DNA of 64,000 bases from Atopsyche davidsoni (Eukaryota; Arthropoda; Insecta; Trichoptera; Hydrobiosidae), in the NCBI GenBank assembly GCA_022113835.1, contig JAILWY010000012.1:14260001-14324000 (forward strand), written 5' to 3'. The position numbers were made by a program, and so were the translations under genes. Shown one piece after another: positions 34,000 to 48,420 of the stretch. Each line of letters begins with the position of its first letter. Position 1 is the stretch's first letter. The notes below the pieces were generated by a model that worked only from the letters and a program-made list of their open reading frames with translations, ran no database searches and was not told the DNA's origin.

Positions 34000-34800
34000 T
34001 TACATTAATCGCCCGCTAACGGAGCGCTGAAAAAAAAAACCGAGCGGCGACCCGCGAAGAACAGGGCCACCGTAAAGCGCGGGCGAATAAAAACCACCCA
34101 AATTGGACAACTTTATAGGTGCGTTCTTCGAAATATGGAGGGAAAAATAAAAAAAAATAAGTGCAAAAACAACAATACGGCCTGCCGGTTGCGGGGGCTG
34201 TAAAAAGCCAACTTGTACGATATAACTTTTCGTGATTATCCGATGAGAACGAACACACTTTTATGAGAATTTTTAAAATACGCGCAAAGCGGGCACGCAT
34301 CGCGTAACGGCTCCTAAAGGTGAGTACGTGAAAGTTACACGCGGTACGTGTGAATAAAGGGATTACGGTGCGTGCTAGTGTGCGAATAGCGGCGGAGTGA
34401 AGAGTAAAAAAACTTTTTTTTTAGCACGGCGTAAAATTCCACACTACGCCCCGGCCCTGTCGCGTCAACTGCAGCGCTATTCGGGCAAAGTTCCCCAATT
34501 TTTTCACCCCCAAAAGGCATGCAGGCTCTGAATTATTTTTACGTCATTTTGTTGCGGAAGACGCTTTTTGCAGCCCGCGTGAGTTTGTTTAAAGTTTCGA
34601 TTATAACCGAGGGCAGACAGCTGCCGCTCCCGGGTGGGAGCGCTTTTTCCTCGATCGAAAGTATCGACGGAGGAGCAAAAAAAAAAACCGGACAGGAAAT
34701 TAAATCTGAGGGCGGGCGACCAGATAACAGTGTTCGGCCGGAGCAACTGGCAGAAAAAGTGAACTACTCCCGAACTGTTAATCTATCTTCAATGGACCTT
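34000..34800. promoter_or_regulatory. Two adjacent GC-richer islands
   Basis: 34000-34345 and 34420-34800. Frames of 60-94 codons lie on both strands over the same bases, none recognisable. The second block contains the imperfect palindrome CTGCCGCTCCCGGGTGGGAGCG. Candidate regulatory DNA. Confidence 0.35.
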
Positions 34801-36224
34801 TAATACTTGTGAAATAAGAAAACAAACTTAAAAATCAACATAATGTTATTAGCAAACTATCGCATATATTGTTAACGGTTATATATATATTAAATATTTT
34901 AAATTTAATTGAATACAAATTCAATAAGATTGTCTTGTTACACAATGCCAATTTAGTCTAGTCTCATAGTGATATTATCTTATCGGATACACATATCGGC
35001 TAAACTAGGATGTCAAGATACACTTCAGTAGGGTTTTTTTTCAACTTGCAACATGCCCAAGGGCCAGTTGCTCTTTTCAAAGCGCATTTAAAAGAACACG
35101 AATAAAAGAAACAGAGGGTAGTGCCAGCTTCTCGGGGTAAACAAAAAGGGAGCAATCCTCGACCAGCTAAATTACAACCCCGCTAAACATATTACCGCTC
35201 CGGAGAGGCACTCCGAGAAGCGAGCATTATCTGGTCCTTCCCAAATGCTCTTGTATAAATTATTTTTCGGCAATAAACCCGAGAGCCTCTTGCATAGTTT
35301 TTAGGCGTCTGGTCCGCTCGTTGAGATTTTTTTTTTTGACTCATTAGCAATTAAGATGCCGAGCTTTTGAAACTCTATTCTAGAAAGAAATGAAAACGCT
35401 TTGTTAAATTTTAAGTGTTTATTTAATTTGCATAATGTTTAAAAAAGACCTTCCATGCCTTAAAACAGTCATACAGAACTATTCGCTGTAGAAAAAAATA
35501 AAATTACAATTGTATACGATTTTGTAATTCTATCAAGTTTCCAATTATTCTCGTTTTTACAACGCCAACGAGCCAATTAAAGTGTAACTTAAAATGCTTC
35601 GTTATTTTAATCTGATTTTAATTTAAAAAAAAAAAACAAGGAGAAAATGTCTAGACAGCCTATCAATAAAATCAATGTGATAGTAAAAATATCTCTCGTA
35701 GGACAACACTCGTTAAATTTTTAATTACATTGCATTTTATGAGCACTAATTAAGTATCTGCCGCCAGCGAATGGCTGGAGGGCGGCTGGGAGGTAGTTTT
35801 TTACCGCTTTCTGGAGCAAAGCAATCTGGCTCTTATGGCAGATTAACATAAGCCGCGAAAAGGCTTCTCCGCGGGCACTCTGCCCATCTATCATGCGATC
35901 TGTGGAGTGGCTGGAGAGAAATAAAAAGGAAATCAGCGGGGACTTGAGTATGATTTATTTTTAAAGAGCCTTTGTCTGCCGAGCTTGTCGAGATGTTGAC
36001 TCTCTTTTTTTTGATGTCGACAAAAGAAGTATTTACAGATATAAAGCGTCCATAAATGTAAACACAACAGAATGAAAATTAAAGAATACATTCGATTGAA
36101 GAATATGTTTTATTACATGGAAAACATTTTCAACGAGGAATACTCTTGAAGGATCTTTAGGATGGATGGAAGGATGTAATAGACGAGCATTTTAGCTGAA
36201 ATATAAATTCGATACTTCGAGTTT
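34801..36224. other. Spacer with islands at 35050-35330 and 35755-36000
   Basis: A/T-rich between the islands. The island at 35755-35910 is balanced and contains CGCCAGCGAATGGCTGG. No coding frame. Confidence 0.4.
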
Positions 36225-36237
36225 TTTCGATGTGAAA

Positions 36238-36299
36238 CTGCTTGATGAGATGGTCCCAGTACCAGGACCAAAACGTTATAAAATAAAAACATCAAGCAA
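36238..36299 (+). ncRNA. Hammerhead-like relic, second copy of the 8.78-kb type
   Basis: GATGGTCCCAGTA...GGACCAAAAC (36249-36276) aligns with the motif at 8787-8813. The GAAAC box has decayed to CAAAAC. An 8-bp outer stem GCTTGATG/CATCAAGC (36240-36247 with 36289-36296) closes the structure. Inactive as written. Confidence 0.35.
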
Positions 36300-39200
36300 C
36301 TTAACACACAAGAAACCCAAAAATCAAACCAAGCCGACAAACATTAATTATACAAGGTTTTAATGCGACAAATACCATGAGTATATATTTATTGTTTTGA
36401 CAGCCGTTTTTGATAATGATGTTTTGAATAATCAAACGAGCTTGTTGAGTCGAGAAGGCATTGGAACTGTACGAGCTCTCCGACAATATTGACAGACGAT
36501 CCGAGGTTAAGGAGCTCTCGGTTGCTGAATCAACGTGCGATGGCTTGCGAGCATCCAGCAAAACGAATCTCGGAGTGGTACGCTAGATCTGAACTGAGCT
36601 AAAGACATTTATATTTTAAAATCACTGAAAATAAGTTATGTTGAATGAATACGTATATTAGTGATAATTTTATTCTAATTTATAAAAAGAAAGTATTAAA
36701 TCAATAGAAGTTGCTATAGAATAAATAACTCGTTTCTATTCCATTAATATAAGAAGTGTAAAATTAATTTTAAAATGATGTGTTTTTCGATGGAGTGTTA
36801 ATTAATTGTCAAAATTTAATACGAGCGGATTTATCATCCACGTGAAATGACGTTTTGGACAAGGGAAAATATTTTTTTGTTTCAATTCTGCCAAAAAAAT
36901 TTAACAAACTCTATTGACGAAGCCAGTCACGTGAAAATAAACAACATGGACGCGTCATAAAATGTATTCGGTCGCTTTAATTCCAGCAATGACCTGATTT
37001 TATTTGATATCATTTTTGTAATGTTAAAAAAAATAAAATCATAATTTTACTCAAGTTGATTTTTATTGAAGTACTCCATATAAATAGACAGCAAATAAAA
37101 AATAGCGAGTTTGCTAGGAGATAACTAAAAAAAATCACATAACTAATTTGCTATTGAAATTCATTTATTTGGATGTTTAAATAAAAAGGTTTATTTTCAA
37201 TATTAAGAATCCACTTAATAAAGAGGGATGAATTTCCAATGATAAATTGATCTTGCGCATTGAATAAAAAGAAAAACACCGACTTGTCGGGTATCGGACG
37301 AGCCATCAGCATTGGAGACTAACTCGATAAGTGTGCGCCGAGATCTTTTACGAAAGATATCCTGAAAGACTATCAACGTAGACTTCGAAAATAACAGATT
37401 TCCCGACGGCTCTTCGCTGGGAAATTATCGGAAAAATCTTCAACTAATTTACTTTTTCCTGGCGTGGAGTTCATTTCAATAATGTCTGTATTTAAGCGCT
37501 CTACACGTATCGATACACAACTTGCAAACGACTTGCAACTAGCCATTTTTTACTTCTTAGATTTTTTAATTAAGGAAACTATATGGTTTTCTAGTTCAAG
37601 GACGGGAACGCTCCACAGATGTGATTAGCAGCTGTTAGGGCCAGCAGTGAAGTCGTAATGAGTAATAATTTCCTTTCTTACATTCTGAATGCTAAGAGGA
37701 TATTCTGAACTCATGTTTCTATAGGATTTTCTGTGCGTGCAATAGGACTTATAATTTTCGTACCAGTTGAGCTTTCAATCAATACGGCACATACAAAAAT
37801 ATAAATCTTTAGTGAATTGAAAAAAACCTGTTTTCATTTAAAAGATTAGTTTTGGTCAATTCAAATTATTGTCAGTTACTCAAAATTTGTGTATACCTTA
37901 TCAGTTTGTTGTTTTCCCTAGAATGTTGTCCATGACTTATATTTAAAACCTTATAAGCACATTCATGCTTTACTTGCTTAAAGAATTTTATTGAAAATAA
38001 AATATACATCATAAAAAAATTAGTCCCTTAATTTTCATTATGTTCGAAAATAATCAGCGTTGAAGTTAAAAAAAATATTTAATTACATTCAATGTTCGTT
38101 CAGTGCAATGCAGTTTTTATTAAGTAATATTATTTAAAACAAATAACAAAAGAAAGATAAAACTATAACTGTACTTGTGCCAGGTTTAAACAGAGCATTC
38201 GGTAGTATATATTTGTGAGCTCAGAGTTTGGCTTTCCTCCTCGTCCAAAACGTGGAGATCATCTTATCATCAGCTGTCCCCTGAGAGGAGACAAGGGTTA
38301 TAAAATAAGAGGCCTTCACATCAAGGAAAAATCTTGGAATTATACCTAAGAAGCGTGACGGCCGCGCAAGGCCAGACTATAAAAATAGGACAGAGCTTAC
38401 GGAACTCGTTGCAAATCTGGTACGAGTGGATACAAGGCTCCTCCATGTGAAGAAAGGAAATAATATAACGAGAAGACCTCTTGGCACATTTCTCATTTTT
38501 CCATTTCAAAGATCGACATTTTGATAAGATAAAATATGCTTAGCATCTAATAAATAATGTTAACGCTGAATGTTGTAAGATTTCCATCTATATTCAAAAC
38601 TTCTCACAATTAATTGACTTCTTAGTAAAAAAATAATTTATACCAAAGTTTATAATTTAAAAATGCATATATATGAACAATAAAATTTTGCCATAAGCAA
38701 AATAGCTGTAAACGTTAAATACATATATTGCTAAGTTGACACTGTGATAAAGTATATATGTTGGAAATTTTGGCATTAGAATCAGTTACAGATGATTATG
38801 ATAATAATTAACGCTACACACCTACAGGAATTATATTAAATATTATCTTCATATTTCGCGTTTAATAAAACTAGAACCTTCGTATCGTTAAATATTATAT
38901 CAAACTTATAAAGTGATGCCAACCATTAAAATTATAAAACGGGTTTATAAAGCAGCTTTTCAAATTAATTCAAAATCATAAAGTTGTCTCCCTGAAAGCT
39001 CTTATCTAAGAGGCTGTTCCGGTGTGGCTTGTTTTTACAAAGCCCAAAAGAAAGAGGCTTCGCCGTGTAAACATTTTTTTTGTAGACTTCATTCGAGACA
39101 TCTTACTTTCTTTTAAAATATATTTTTTTTGTTCGGCGTTACAAGATCGTTCCTGCAAAACTACTACAAAAACTGAACACAATATACTTTGGAGAATTGC

Positions 39201-40365
39201 TGAAGAAAATATAAGTTTCAGCTAGAAGATAAACAATAAGCGAGAGCATTAATCAAACAGAATTTCGGGAAGATAATTCATCACGAAAAAAGCCAGTTCT
39301 TCTAGAAAGGCGATTCACTTAATGTAGCACAATCACGATCTTAGAATGAAAGAAAACCTACATGTGTTAGAACTCAAAAAAATCACAAAGAAAATTAGCT
39401 ACGTACCAAAATAAAATTAGAAACGCCTTATCAATTATAACACGATAAAAACTTTTTTTTTATTAATAACCATATTAAGAAAAGATAGTTTGCCTTATTA
39501 AAATTTACTACGTAAGAAACGATTAAAATAAAAGCTTTATGGAATGTTCTTATAATATGCGAAACGTGAACATCGAAAACCCTTGAAACGAAAATATTAA
39601 AAATATGTTACTTCTTATTTCCTGATTCATTATTTGATTTCAAAAGTATAAAATAAATAGTGATTCATTGAAATTTAAATTTCAGTGAGTATAATGAAGA
39701 AGGATCCAATAACAAGGCAAGTTGACAATGAACATATCGACAGTAATTTTTCAATTCCCCTCGCAATAATGCTTAAAAAGGGCGATGGACTCTCCGGGAC
39801 AGTTATAAATGAGAGCACTTAAAATAGGCATTAACATATTGAAAACGCATTTATCTAGCACCGGCTTTGCTACAGCTGAACGGAACGGTAGACCTTCGCA
39901 ATCCAGCCTGTTTCGAAATCAATAACTTAAAATGAATACTAAAAAATACCATTACAATGCAGAGGTCATAATCTGTATTATATAATATTCCTGCAAGAGT
40001 AAAAAAACGTGGTCTCTGATTTATGTCTTATTTATCTGTTGAAAATAATAAAGGTCTTTGTTTTTAAATAACAATGTAATTCATGCTTTGGGAACACCAG
40101 TTTCCGTCTTGCGGTGGATAATTATAAAAAAAAAGTGCTGGTTTATATGAGTTGCGATAATGTGGTTTGAGAAGCCAACAGTAACACAAAAAATATGATA
40201 ACGACCCTCTTAAATATTAACATTAGAATTTTACTACATACCGAAAAGATTTAGTTTGATATATAAAACGTGTTATTTTTAATAGATATTTATACATTAT
40301 TCATGTAGCATTGTCATATCCGCCAGTTTAAAAATTAATTGAGTAATAAAATTTCCAATCATTTT
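36300..40365. other. Spacer with several small islands, no gene seen
   Basis: Balanced patches lie at 36420-36600, 37260-37520, 38200-38480 and 39755-39915. The rest is A/T-rich. No frame, RNA gene or mobile element recognised. Confidence 0.45.
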
Positions 40366-40830
40366 CGCAATGGCCAGCTATTTCATAGAGGGGCGCGAAT
40401 CGCGCACATGTCCGCTATTAAAGTTCCAATTCCCAAAAATGCGCGCAAACACTCATTAAGCAAGGTCAACAGTATTTCAATTCGCCTGACAATAACCCTA
40501 AAAAATAATGGACTGCGCCAATCCCGCACGCATACGCAACGAAAATTAAACAGATCGGCAACAACTTTTCAATACCGCGCCACAATGGACTCGTCCGGCC
40601 ATCGGGCAGATTAGATACACGGAGCCGGGCAGAATGGCCTGTCAGGACCAGCCGGCCAATTAAAAATCTGTCAGTCAGGGGCTCATAAAATATCTCCTTA
40701 CATCTAGAAAGTTCGACGGACGCCACGGCCACGGTGGCAACGCGATCGATGGCCAAGAAAGCACCGGCCGAGTCAGCTCTAAGCCTTGTTTGAAATATGA
40801 ATTGGCCGTCGAGATTAAAAATCAAAATTG
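40366..40830. promoter_or_regulatory. Long GC-richer island
   Basis: About 460 bp of balanced sequence. Opposed frames of 91 codons (plus) and 119 codons (minus) overlap by 149 bp, and neither protein is recognisable. Contains CCACGGCCACGGTGGC and a GATCGATGGCC block. Candidate conserved non-coding element. Confidence 0.4.
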
Positions 40831-43335
40831 TGCTTTGTAATGTGAATTTAGTTCTAGTCGCTACCGAAGGCTGTCATAGTCACTATTGCTGTCATTCTAC
40901 CACAATTGGGTTTGAATTACATTCAAAGCTTTGCTCCTTCATGTACAATTTAATACGTCGAAATATAACAGAGGCATTCGCGTGATATTTAGCAAGTATG
41001 CCGATTCGTTTATTGGAACAAAAGCATTAGAGAAGGTGACTATGAATTTGTGATACATATTTTTTTTCCGTTTTCAATCAAGTAAACAATCATCATTTTT
41101 AGTTAAAATAACCAAAAAATAAATAAAAACTAACTAAAAAATATGCTGAGTTAATAACTAATTGTGTACTTTCAGATATCAATTACGCGTTTTTAAACAT
41201 TTTATTATTTTAGGAAACACAAATAAACTAAACAAATAATTAATTCCAATCAGTCAAAATAAAAATTCGAATGTAATGCAATGCAAATTGAAGCTATTTA
41301 TTGAACATTCAATCCTTCATAGGTATTCCAGTTCTCCAACTGCAGTATAATTGCTCCCAATCCAATAATATCAACATAATTGGATAGCTTGTATGCCATC
41401 ACGGCGTATTCAGTTCAACCATGACTGTCAATAAACATTACATACGTGAGCTAACAGATTTTGGCGACCATTGTTATTTATTACTTTTGGTTTCTTGGCT
41501 GTAAAGCCGCGTCGAACTGCGTTGGGTTCCGGCGTTTTGATCCCCGTACTGTAGCCATCCGTAAAGACGGCATCGTATCAGGCTCAAAACAAGAAATGAA
41601 TGTATGCGGCTCAATATCCATAAAACAACAGTCACAACTCTATTCGGAAAACGAGAATTCTTTCGACCCGTTTCATTTCAGAATATCAATATTATTTCAC
41701 CAACTAGTGCCCTGTGGAGTTTGACGAGATACATATAAAGTTAACGATCTCAATAAGGCGTCTCGACGCCTGTGGAAATGTATTTTTTGTATGATATATT
41801 TGCTTATATTTCTCTCATGATAGAAACTCGTATACTACAGTGACAATAGTGAAAATTTGAGCGAACATCGTAGAATATAAGTCATGGAAAATAAAATGTA
41901 GATACCACAAAATACAACAAGCAAAACAAATATTAATGTAGTAATTTAATTTAAATCAACATGTAGCATGCATCTATCGATTTTTTTTTAACTATTCAAA
42001 CAACTAGTCTCGTTATCAGTTAAATCACAGATAAAACAAAGGTTATTTAATTAACCTACTTAAGATTGACCTTTGAAATGTCTGATTAACCTTGGATATT
42101 ATTGAATCACTCCTCGTATCGTATTGAAGAGAGACACAAAAACATATATCTTCTAGTCAAAGGACGCTCTCGAATCAAAATCACGTTAAGTCCTCCTCGC
42201 CGTATTTATTTAACTAACAGTTATCTTTGAGTCGACAAACATCCCTTCTGCCGCTGCTGCCAGATTTTGCTTTAGCTCCCCTTTGAAAAGGAAAATACGT
42301 GATTAGCCTCATATCTCTTTGACTAGCGCCCAATCCAAATCTCCACAGAAGAGTTCAATGCCCCCGAGATTCTAAATAACTAATTACAAAACAACGAGAT
42401 TGTTTTTACGGTTTTAACGTTTCAAATACGAAAAATAAAATATTACGGCATTGTTTGAATATACCGTTTCCAACACCAACAACAACATCAACAAAAACAT
42501 AAAAATAAACATAACGTTGTTTTTTAGGAAAGTTTTAAGAATACAGGTCTAGGGATACAGGAATACAGGGAATACATTTAAATCAAATCTTTTATTAATG
42601 ATACTACCTTCAAAAGTTACAGTATATTTTCCTGTAGTAAAAAATACGACTATCTTGTCGAACGTATCAGCTTATTATGGCGGAAAAACGTACCGAATCG
42701 GCGGTCTTTTGTTACTTTAGCATGTGGATTGTTTTCGATTTGCATACATATGAAGCTCCTTTGAAAGTTTTCCTTTTGATGCCCTGTTGATAGAAAAAAA
42801 TCCCTTTTTTAATACTGTTTCATGCTTCCAGAGGTAATGAAACCGGGAAGAGGATTTCTTGTTCTTTAAGGGAGGATAAAGGCTAACACCTTATTTTTAG
42901 ACTAACTTAGTGCACCTTAACTATAAAAGTATACATATATTTACAATAAAAAAAAATGATAACTCAAAATATTTAAGACTATAAAACTTGTGAACACTAA
43001 GAACGACAACATTTAAAAAAAACCTTTTTGGGATTCAATTTTTATATATTTTTCGTCTTCTAATATACGTGATATTAAAAAAAATTCTACTAAAAAAACT
43101 ATTTCTATAGGGAGGTGGTGGACACTTTATTTAAGATTTGTTCATTGCTTCCAATTGATGTTAGTTTTTTTTTTCTTCATTAAATGTATATGTGAGTAGT
43201 TTGATAGTGTATAATATAAAAAAATATGTTTTATTCTTATTTGTAATCATTAACGTGTAATTGTCTACCATAAAAAAATACATAACAAATACAGGTCTGA
43301 AATATATGCATAACAGCTGTATGTTTATCGCTCAG
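40831..43335. other. Spacer with islands at 41460-41740 and 42180-42380
   Basis: No gene recognised. The 87-codon frame at 41461-41724 lies within a mildly GC-richer island and has no similarity. Confidence 0.4.
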
Positions 43336-43690
43336 TAACTTACGTGGCCATAGCCACAGTTCCCGACATATTAGCAGTCCCGGATTTAATAAAACTAGAT
43401 GACAGAATCCAAGAGAATCGCTTCGAGGCCCCCATGAATCGCGGAATAAGCCTGCGACCGCTCGGCCTGATGCCAACTTTAAAGTGCGCTGAAAGACAAC
43501 AAGAGGACCGAGCGACATTATTGAGTGGCTTGTAGCAACTGGGGTCTCGGGTTCAGTGCAAAGTGGCAGCGGACAAGGCGCTGCTGGGAACAAAACGATA
43601 ACACCGGAACATGAAACCAAGCCATTTTTCAGGGATATTTGGATTGGAGTCGTTAGCTAGCTGGTTCCGAAGTAAACGGATTCAACTTAC
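43336..43690. promoter_or_regulatory. GC-richer island
   Basis: A 127-codon minus frame (43237-43620) and a 63-codon plus frame cover the same bases. The minus product is proline/leucine-rich at its start and not recognised. I treat the block as non-coding, with an exon possible. Confidence 0.35.
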
Positions 43691-46600
43691 AGTTCTTAGG
43701 ATTGAATTGTCTATCTAGAATGCAAAGAGCGATTCATCGGTTTTTGTTTCACTTCGCGTTGAAGATAATACATAACGATTCGTTTAAAAACTCTTAAGAA
43801 GTAAGACTGCAAAAAATTGAGTGTCTCTATGATTTTAATTTCATAATAATTTATTAATTTTATTAACTGAAAACTAAACATACTATGGAACTAAAAACCA
43901 ATCTAGAAACACATTATCACAAATGCATTTTATATACTAGCAAATGGCTTTGTAATGCTACAAGCAAATTTATTTCCCATTAAATCTGAAGTGTTACCGA
44001 GAAAAAAATTTCAATGAAAATAACAACTTTTGACAGGTCTCCCTGCAGACTTACGTATTGCTACAATTTATCGATTGAATGTAAATTTGAAAAATATTGA
44101 AAATACAAAACGATTACACAACTTTATACACAGAAACATTTCTATACGAGTGAAGTTTTCTTGTGATACTGCCAGGTCGCACAGTACAATGATGTTGCGC
44201 TTTGCAAAGGGACTGACAGATGCAAGCTTTTGTTTCTATATTATCCCCGGGGCTTGTTTTCAGAAGTCATATTTTGGCAAGGAAAACCTACGGTTGTATA
44301 CTTGGTAGGAACATTTAAATATATTTAATCGGCGCGGTAAGAAAATTTAATACAGAGAAATACTTTTCGTTGCTTCATATTACTAAATTAAATCTAGATT
44401 ATAGAAGACGTACTATACATCTCATACATATTATTACAATCATAGTCAGCATAAGGAATAAGAACATAAATCAAAATATTCTAAACAGCGTATAAATTTC
44501 TTCTAAAATCTTGCGTTAAGGAAAAAATTGGTCCTCACAATAATCGCTTTCGACTTTCTATACCGGGGAGCATTTTCCCGCAACAACGTTCGGAGAGATA
44601 TACAATAAAGTGTCCAAAACCAAAAATAACACTATAAAAGTCAGCATCCCTCGTACCGTAATGCGGCCTCATACTCTTTATGGTGTAACACCCACAATAA
44701 GGTTTTTTATACCTTTCTCAAGGCTCCCGGAGGAGCCGCACCTCACGAGCACTCGGGAAATCTCCAGATATTGTTTTATTTTCCAGACGTTTAGTTGTAG
44801 TCTCCGTAATAAATCTAACATATCCGTTGCGATATGATTTGATTACTGGAGCTTATTGGGAATAAATACACGTGCTATCTTTATTTATTTGAACATTTTA
44901 TGTTTCTCTGCGAATTGACCCGGCTCAAAGGACCAATCATACATTTTTGATTTTATAGCAACGTTTATTGCGTATATAGTTATTGGAGCAATACCGTGGG
45001 TAATATTTACAATTCAGTATTTTTATTTACAGTTTTAGAAAGAAGTATATAATATGAGAACTATTAAAAATATGCTGATAAAAGAGACTTTCATACAGAA
45101 AACTTAGTTGAAATAATAAAATGTACCAACAAATAAGAGATTCATACTATGTACAAACAAAATACTTTCCGAAGATCGTTATTTTATTACTTATTCAAGC
45201 CTTAACACGGTCCCAGTAACATTTCCACTGGATCGTAATTTCTTTTGAATTTCAAACAAATTAGTTATTAAACAAACTTATCCAATTTCGTATTACAAAC
45301 ACACAAAATAAATAATACATAGATAACACACAGAAAAAACAAAAAAAAACTAATTAGAAAAATAATTATACACAAATCCTTGTGCTTGTTGTAAGATCTC
45401 ATGACATAAACGGAGGGTTGTACGCAAGATAGTCTGGTTTAATAATAATTAAAGCTTAGACATACACACAGCAATAAAACAAGAATCATGTAACAATTTA
45501 ATTACAGCTCCGTCTTACGAGCCTTCACCGGAATCTTTACTTATTTCTTCTTCTAACGCTTAAATCTTTAACCAAAAACTTTGCACAGGTCCCTTATTAA
45601 ATTATACTGACCCAGTATAAAGAAATATTGTGATCACAAACCTTCGCTGAGGAGGCGCCTGAAGAAGTAGATTAAATTGTAATAAATACAGTGTAATGAA
45701 ACATTTATGTGTTTTTTTATAATATTGAGTTAAAGGTATTTTAATATGAGTATTTATCCAACTGTGCACGTGTGTGCCTTTTTTACATTTTTGTGAGATT
45801 AGCGATTACCATAGCAGTTGACATACATCATTGCGATTAGATAATATAAAGTTAATAGAGATGGCTATATTAGCTAATAGAGACGGCTCGGCGTAGACTG
45901 GTAACTGTTTTTAGTTGCATTCTTAATACATACATACATTGTAATACTTAAAATATAAATTGAAAAACATATCAAAGCAATTGTTTTGATTTAGAACATT
46001 GTAATTGAAGAAAATGAAAAATGCAGTTAATAGTTCATAACTTTTTTCTGAATGATCGATAAAAATCATTTATCGTATAGGATCTAATTTTTACATTTTA
46101 TATGTTTATGTATTTTTTAAATCTCTCACTTGCTGCACTTGGCATCTTTTAAAGGGGTTCAGGTTTCGAGGCCTGTTTTCCTCCACTGATTTTAAAGCTA
46201 CTCTTTGGCTCGACTCCATGGTTCGTACCTTGTCTATTTCTAGCATGATATCGCTTCATTTCATTCCATGTTTATTTTCTGTCTTGGTTTTGTACCTCTG
46301 TTTTGAAAAAAAAAATAAGGGTTTACCAAAATCAAATTTTATTTTATAAAATTTTCAAAAACAGTTTAAATGTGAGCGAAATTAATAAATAAACTTAAAA
46401 AATTCAATTAACTTCTATTCAAAGTTAAGAATATTCTTGGCAAACCTTTGAAAAAAATAATATTCATTGAAAAATGACAGAATATTGTTGATTACATAAT
46501 AAATGATACATTAAAAAATGTATAATTATACAACACATATTTTAGCTAACTTAGTGAAAGTCAAACAGAAATTTTCTTATAAAAAAAAATAATTCAATGG

Positions 46601-47085
46601 CAATCAATTGTGAATTTAAAATACGGCTAAGATAAGGTACACCGCAGTATTGAAAAAACTTCAAGCTCTCCAAACATTATTCAGATATTTAAAAAATCCC
46701 CATTTCCGGTAGTCAGTCGATAGAACATTGAAAAAATATTCTTAACCGCAAGAGGACAAAGCCTCAAACGGCTACAAAGACCGAAAATCAATTGAATAAA
46801 TATACTTCACAAATTTCAATAAGCTAATATTGACATTCCTACCCAGTTGACAGCAGTTCAGACCAAAAAAAATGCCAGATCATGGTCTCGGACCGAGGCA
46901 CATATTTACAATAAAACGATACAAAATTAATCAAGTATAAGAATATTTAAGAACGGCAATATTTTAAAATTCAATATATATTTATATAGATTAACAAGTT
47001 AAAAATATGTTTAGAGACATCGTCGTATTCTCACATCAAGCGTATTTTTAATAAATATATAGCGTGTTTTGTAAGAAGTTCCCTG
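43691..47085. other. AT-rich spacer with an island at 44530-44780
   Basis: Long stretch without supported features apart from the balanced island. Confidence 0.45.
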
Positions 47086-47290
47086 ACGTGTTCCCCGACT
47101 GGTGGTGATGCCGGGGCGGGGGTTGTTCGGAGGCTGTGCATGTACCCTTGCCGGAGCGCCCAGGGCGGCGGGCGCTTGTCACGGCTTAACCAAATTTTAA
47201 AGTTGCGACTTCATTAATAAAGCGGAAAATTTGATGAAGGCCCGCGCAATATGAAAATGCGGCGCTCCCGTTTAGATCTCTCTGTGTTAT
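47086..47290. promoter_or_regulatory. GC-rich island
   Basis: Contains GATGCCGGGGCGGGGGTTG and GCGCCCAGGGCGGCGGGCGC (47156-47175). No coding frame. Confidence 0.4.
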
Positions 47291-47630
47291 GCCAAGGTTT
47301 TATTAATTAGAGTAACATTTGTACGTCTAATTGTTGCTTGTTAACTTTTTCACGTTTGCGAAATTGTTCACCAAGACCGTTTATTACTGTTGCAAACGAG
47401 TAAAAAGTAACATTTAATATACAAGTCGTATTTATGTTTTTAAATGGTGGATATTCTCTAACTCCTTAAAACTGCTATTATGAACCATTTATTATAACAA
47501 ATTGCAATAAAATAAATTTGACTGTGTTACTTCAATCAAAGTGTTATAAAAATAATTAAAAACGAATAATTAGAAATTAATGATAGTGAGTCCAAAATAT
47601 ATAAGTACGGAGTCCTTTGTTTATTTTTAG
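47291..47630. other. AT-rich spacer
   Basis: Nothing supported. Confidence 0.5.
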
Positions 47631-47900
47631 TAGAACATGTTGACAATACGTGAGGGAGCACCTCGGCCCGGGATATTTTCATTTGTACCAGGTCTAATTA
47701 ATGCTAAGACGCCGCCGATGGCGAGTTTCCCCAGACGGATGCGCCCCACAGAGCCTCCACCGAGGACAAACACCGCCTCGCCCGGCCGGGCTGCTCCGAC
47801 ATGTCAGCCACTTGCTCCGTCCTTTAGAGAAAGCCATGCACTGTCGTATTTAAAGCTCGCGGTGACAGTGTGTATACATTGAACACTTCTTGTAAACTAA
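47631..47900. promoter_or_regulatory. GC-rich island
   Basis: An 81-codon, proline-rich plus frame spans it without recognisable similarity. Contains GCCTCGCCCGGCCGGGC. Candidate regulatory or conserved block. Confidence 0.35.
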
Positions 47901-48239
47901 CGTGGAGAATATTACTTAACACGAACATCTTTAAAAGCTACTACGTTTATAAAGCGAAACCAGATTTAGGCGGATTCAACGTGTATATGCTCTACATTTG
48001 AAAGCCAAATTTATAGCGCAAGTTTTCAGTGTATTACAGTATATAAAAAGATTTAAAAAAAAAAAAAAACTATTCTAGGATACAAATTATATCGAATACA
48101 TAAAAGAGAAGGAAAACTTCACGTTTACTAGTACGCTTTGACGTTCATCATATTATCTTACAAGTTCGATAATTGTTAATAAAAAAATCAGAAGAAAAGA
48201 AACGTGTTTACTTAGTAATAGAGAGACTGGAAGGAAGCA

Positions 48240-48420
48240 GTATTGTGTGTGCCTCTGTATCGAGCATCAGTAAGAGGGGCACATTACTTATATAGCCGCC
48301 AGTCCTCCCGTTACAAGTATCGAGCTACCGGCTCGCGTCTACAGCGAGGACCGAGTAAGGAGAGAGGCTTCGTGTTAGCGAGAGAACACACGCTGGGTGC
48401 GGTGACCATACTTTCAGCAT
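48240..48420 (+). promoter_or_regulatory. Island with a TATA-like box, possible core promoter
   Basis: TTATATAGCCGCC at about 48288-48300 is followed about 30 bases later by GTATCGAG (48317-48324), itself a repeat of GTATCGAG at 48257-48264. CGAGTAAGG at 48352-48360 resembles a splice donor. No transcript can be shown. Speculative. Confidence 0.2.

Noticed and set aside
38225..38300. CAGCTGATGATAAG (minus strand) as another hammerhead
   Set aside because: CTGATGA is present, but no stem II followed by GAAA could be found at the right spacing.
43237..43620. 127-codon minus frame as a gene
   Set aside because: Its N-terminal part follows a GC-rich island and its C-terminal part is A/T-rich spacer. 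No domain recognised.
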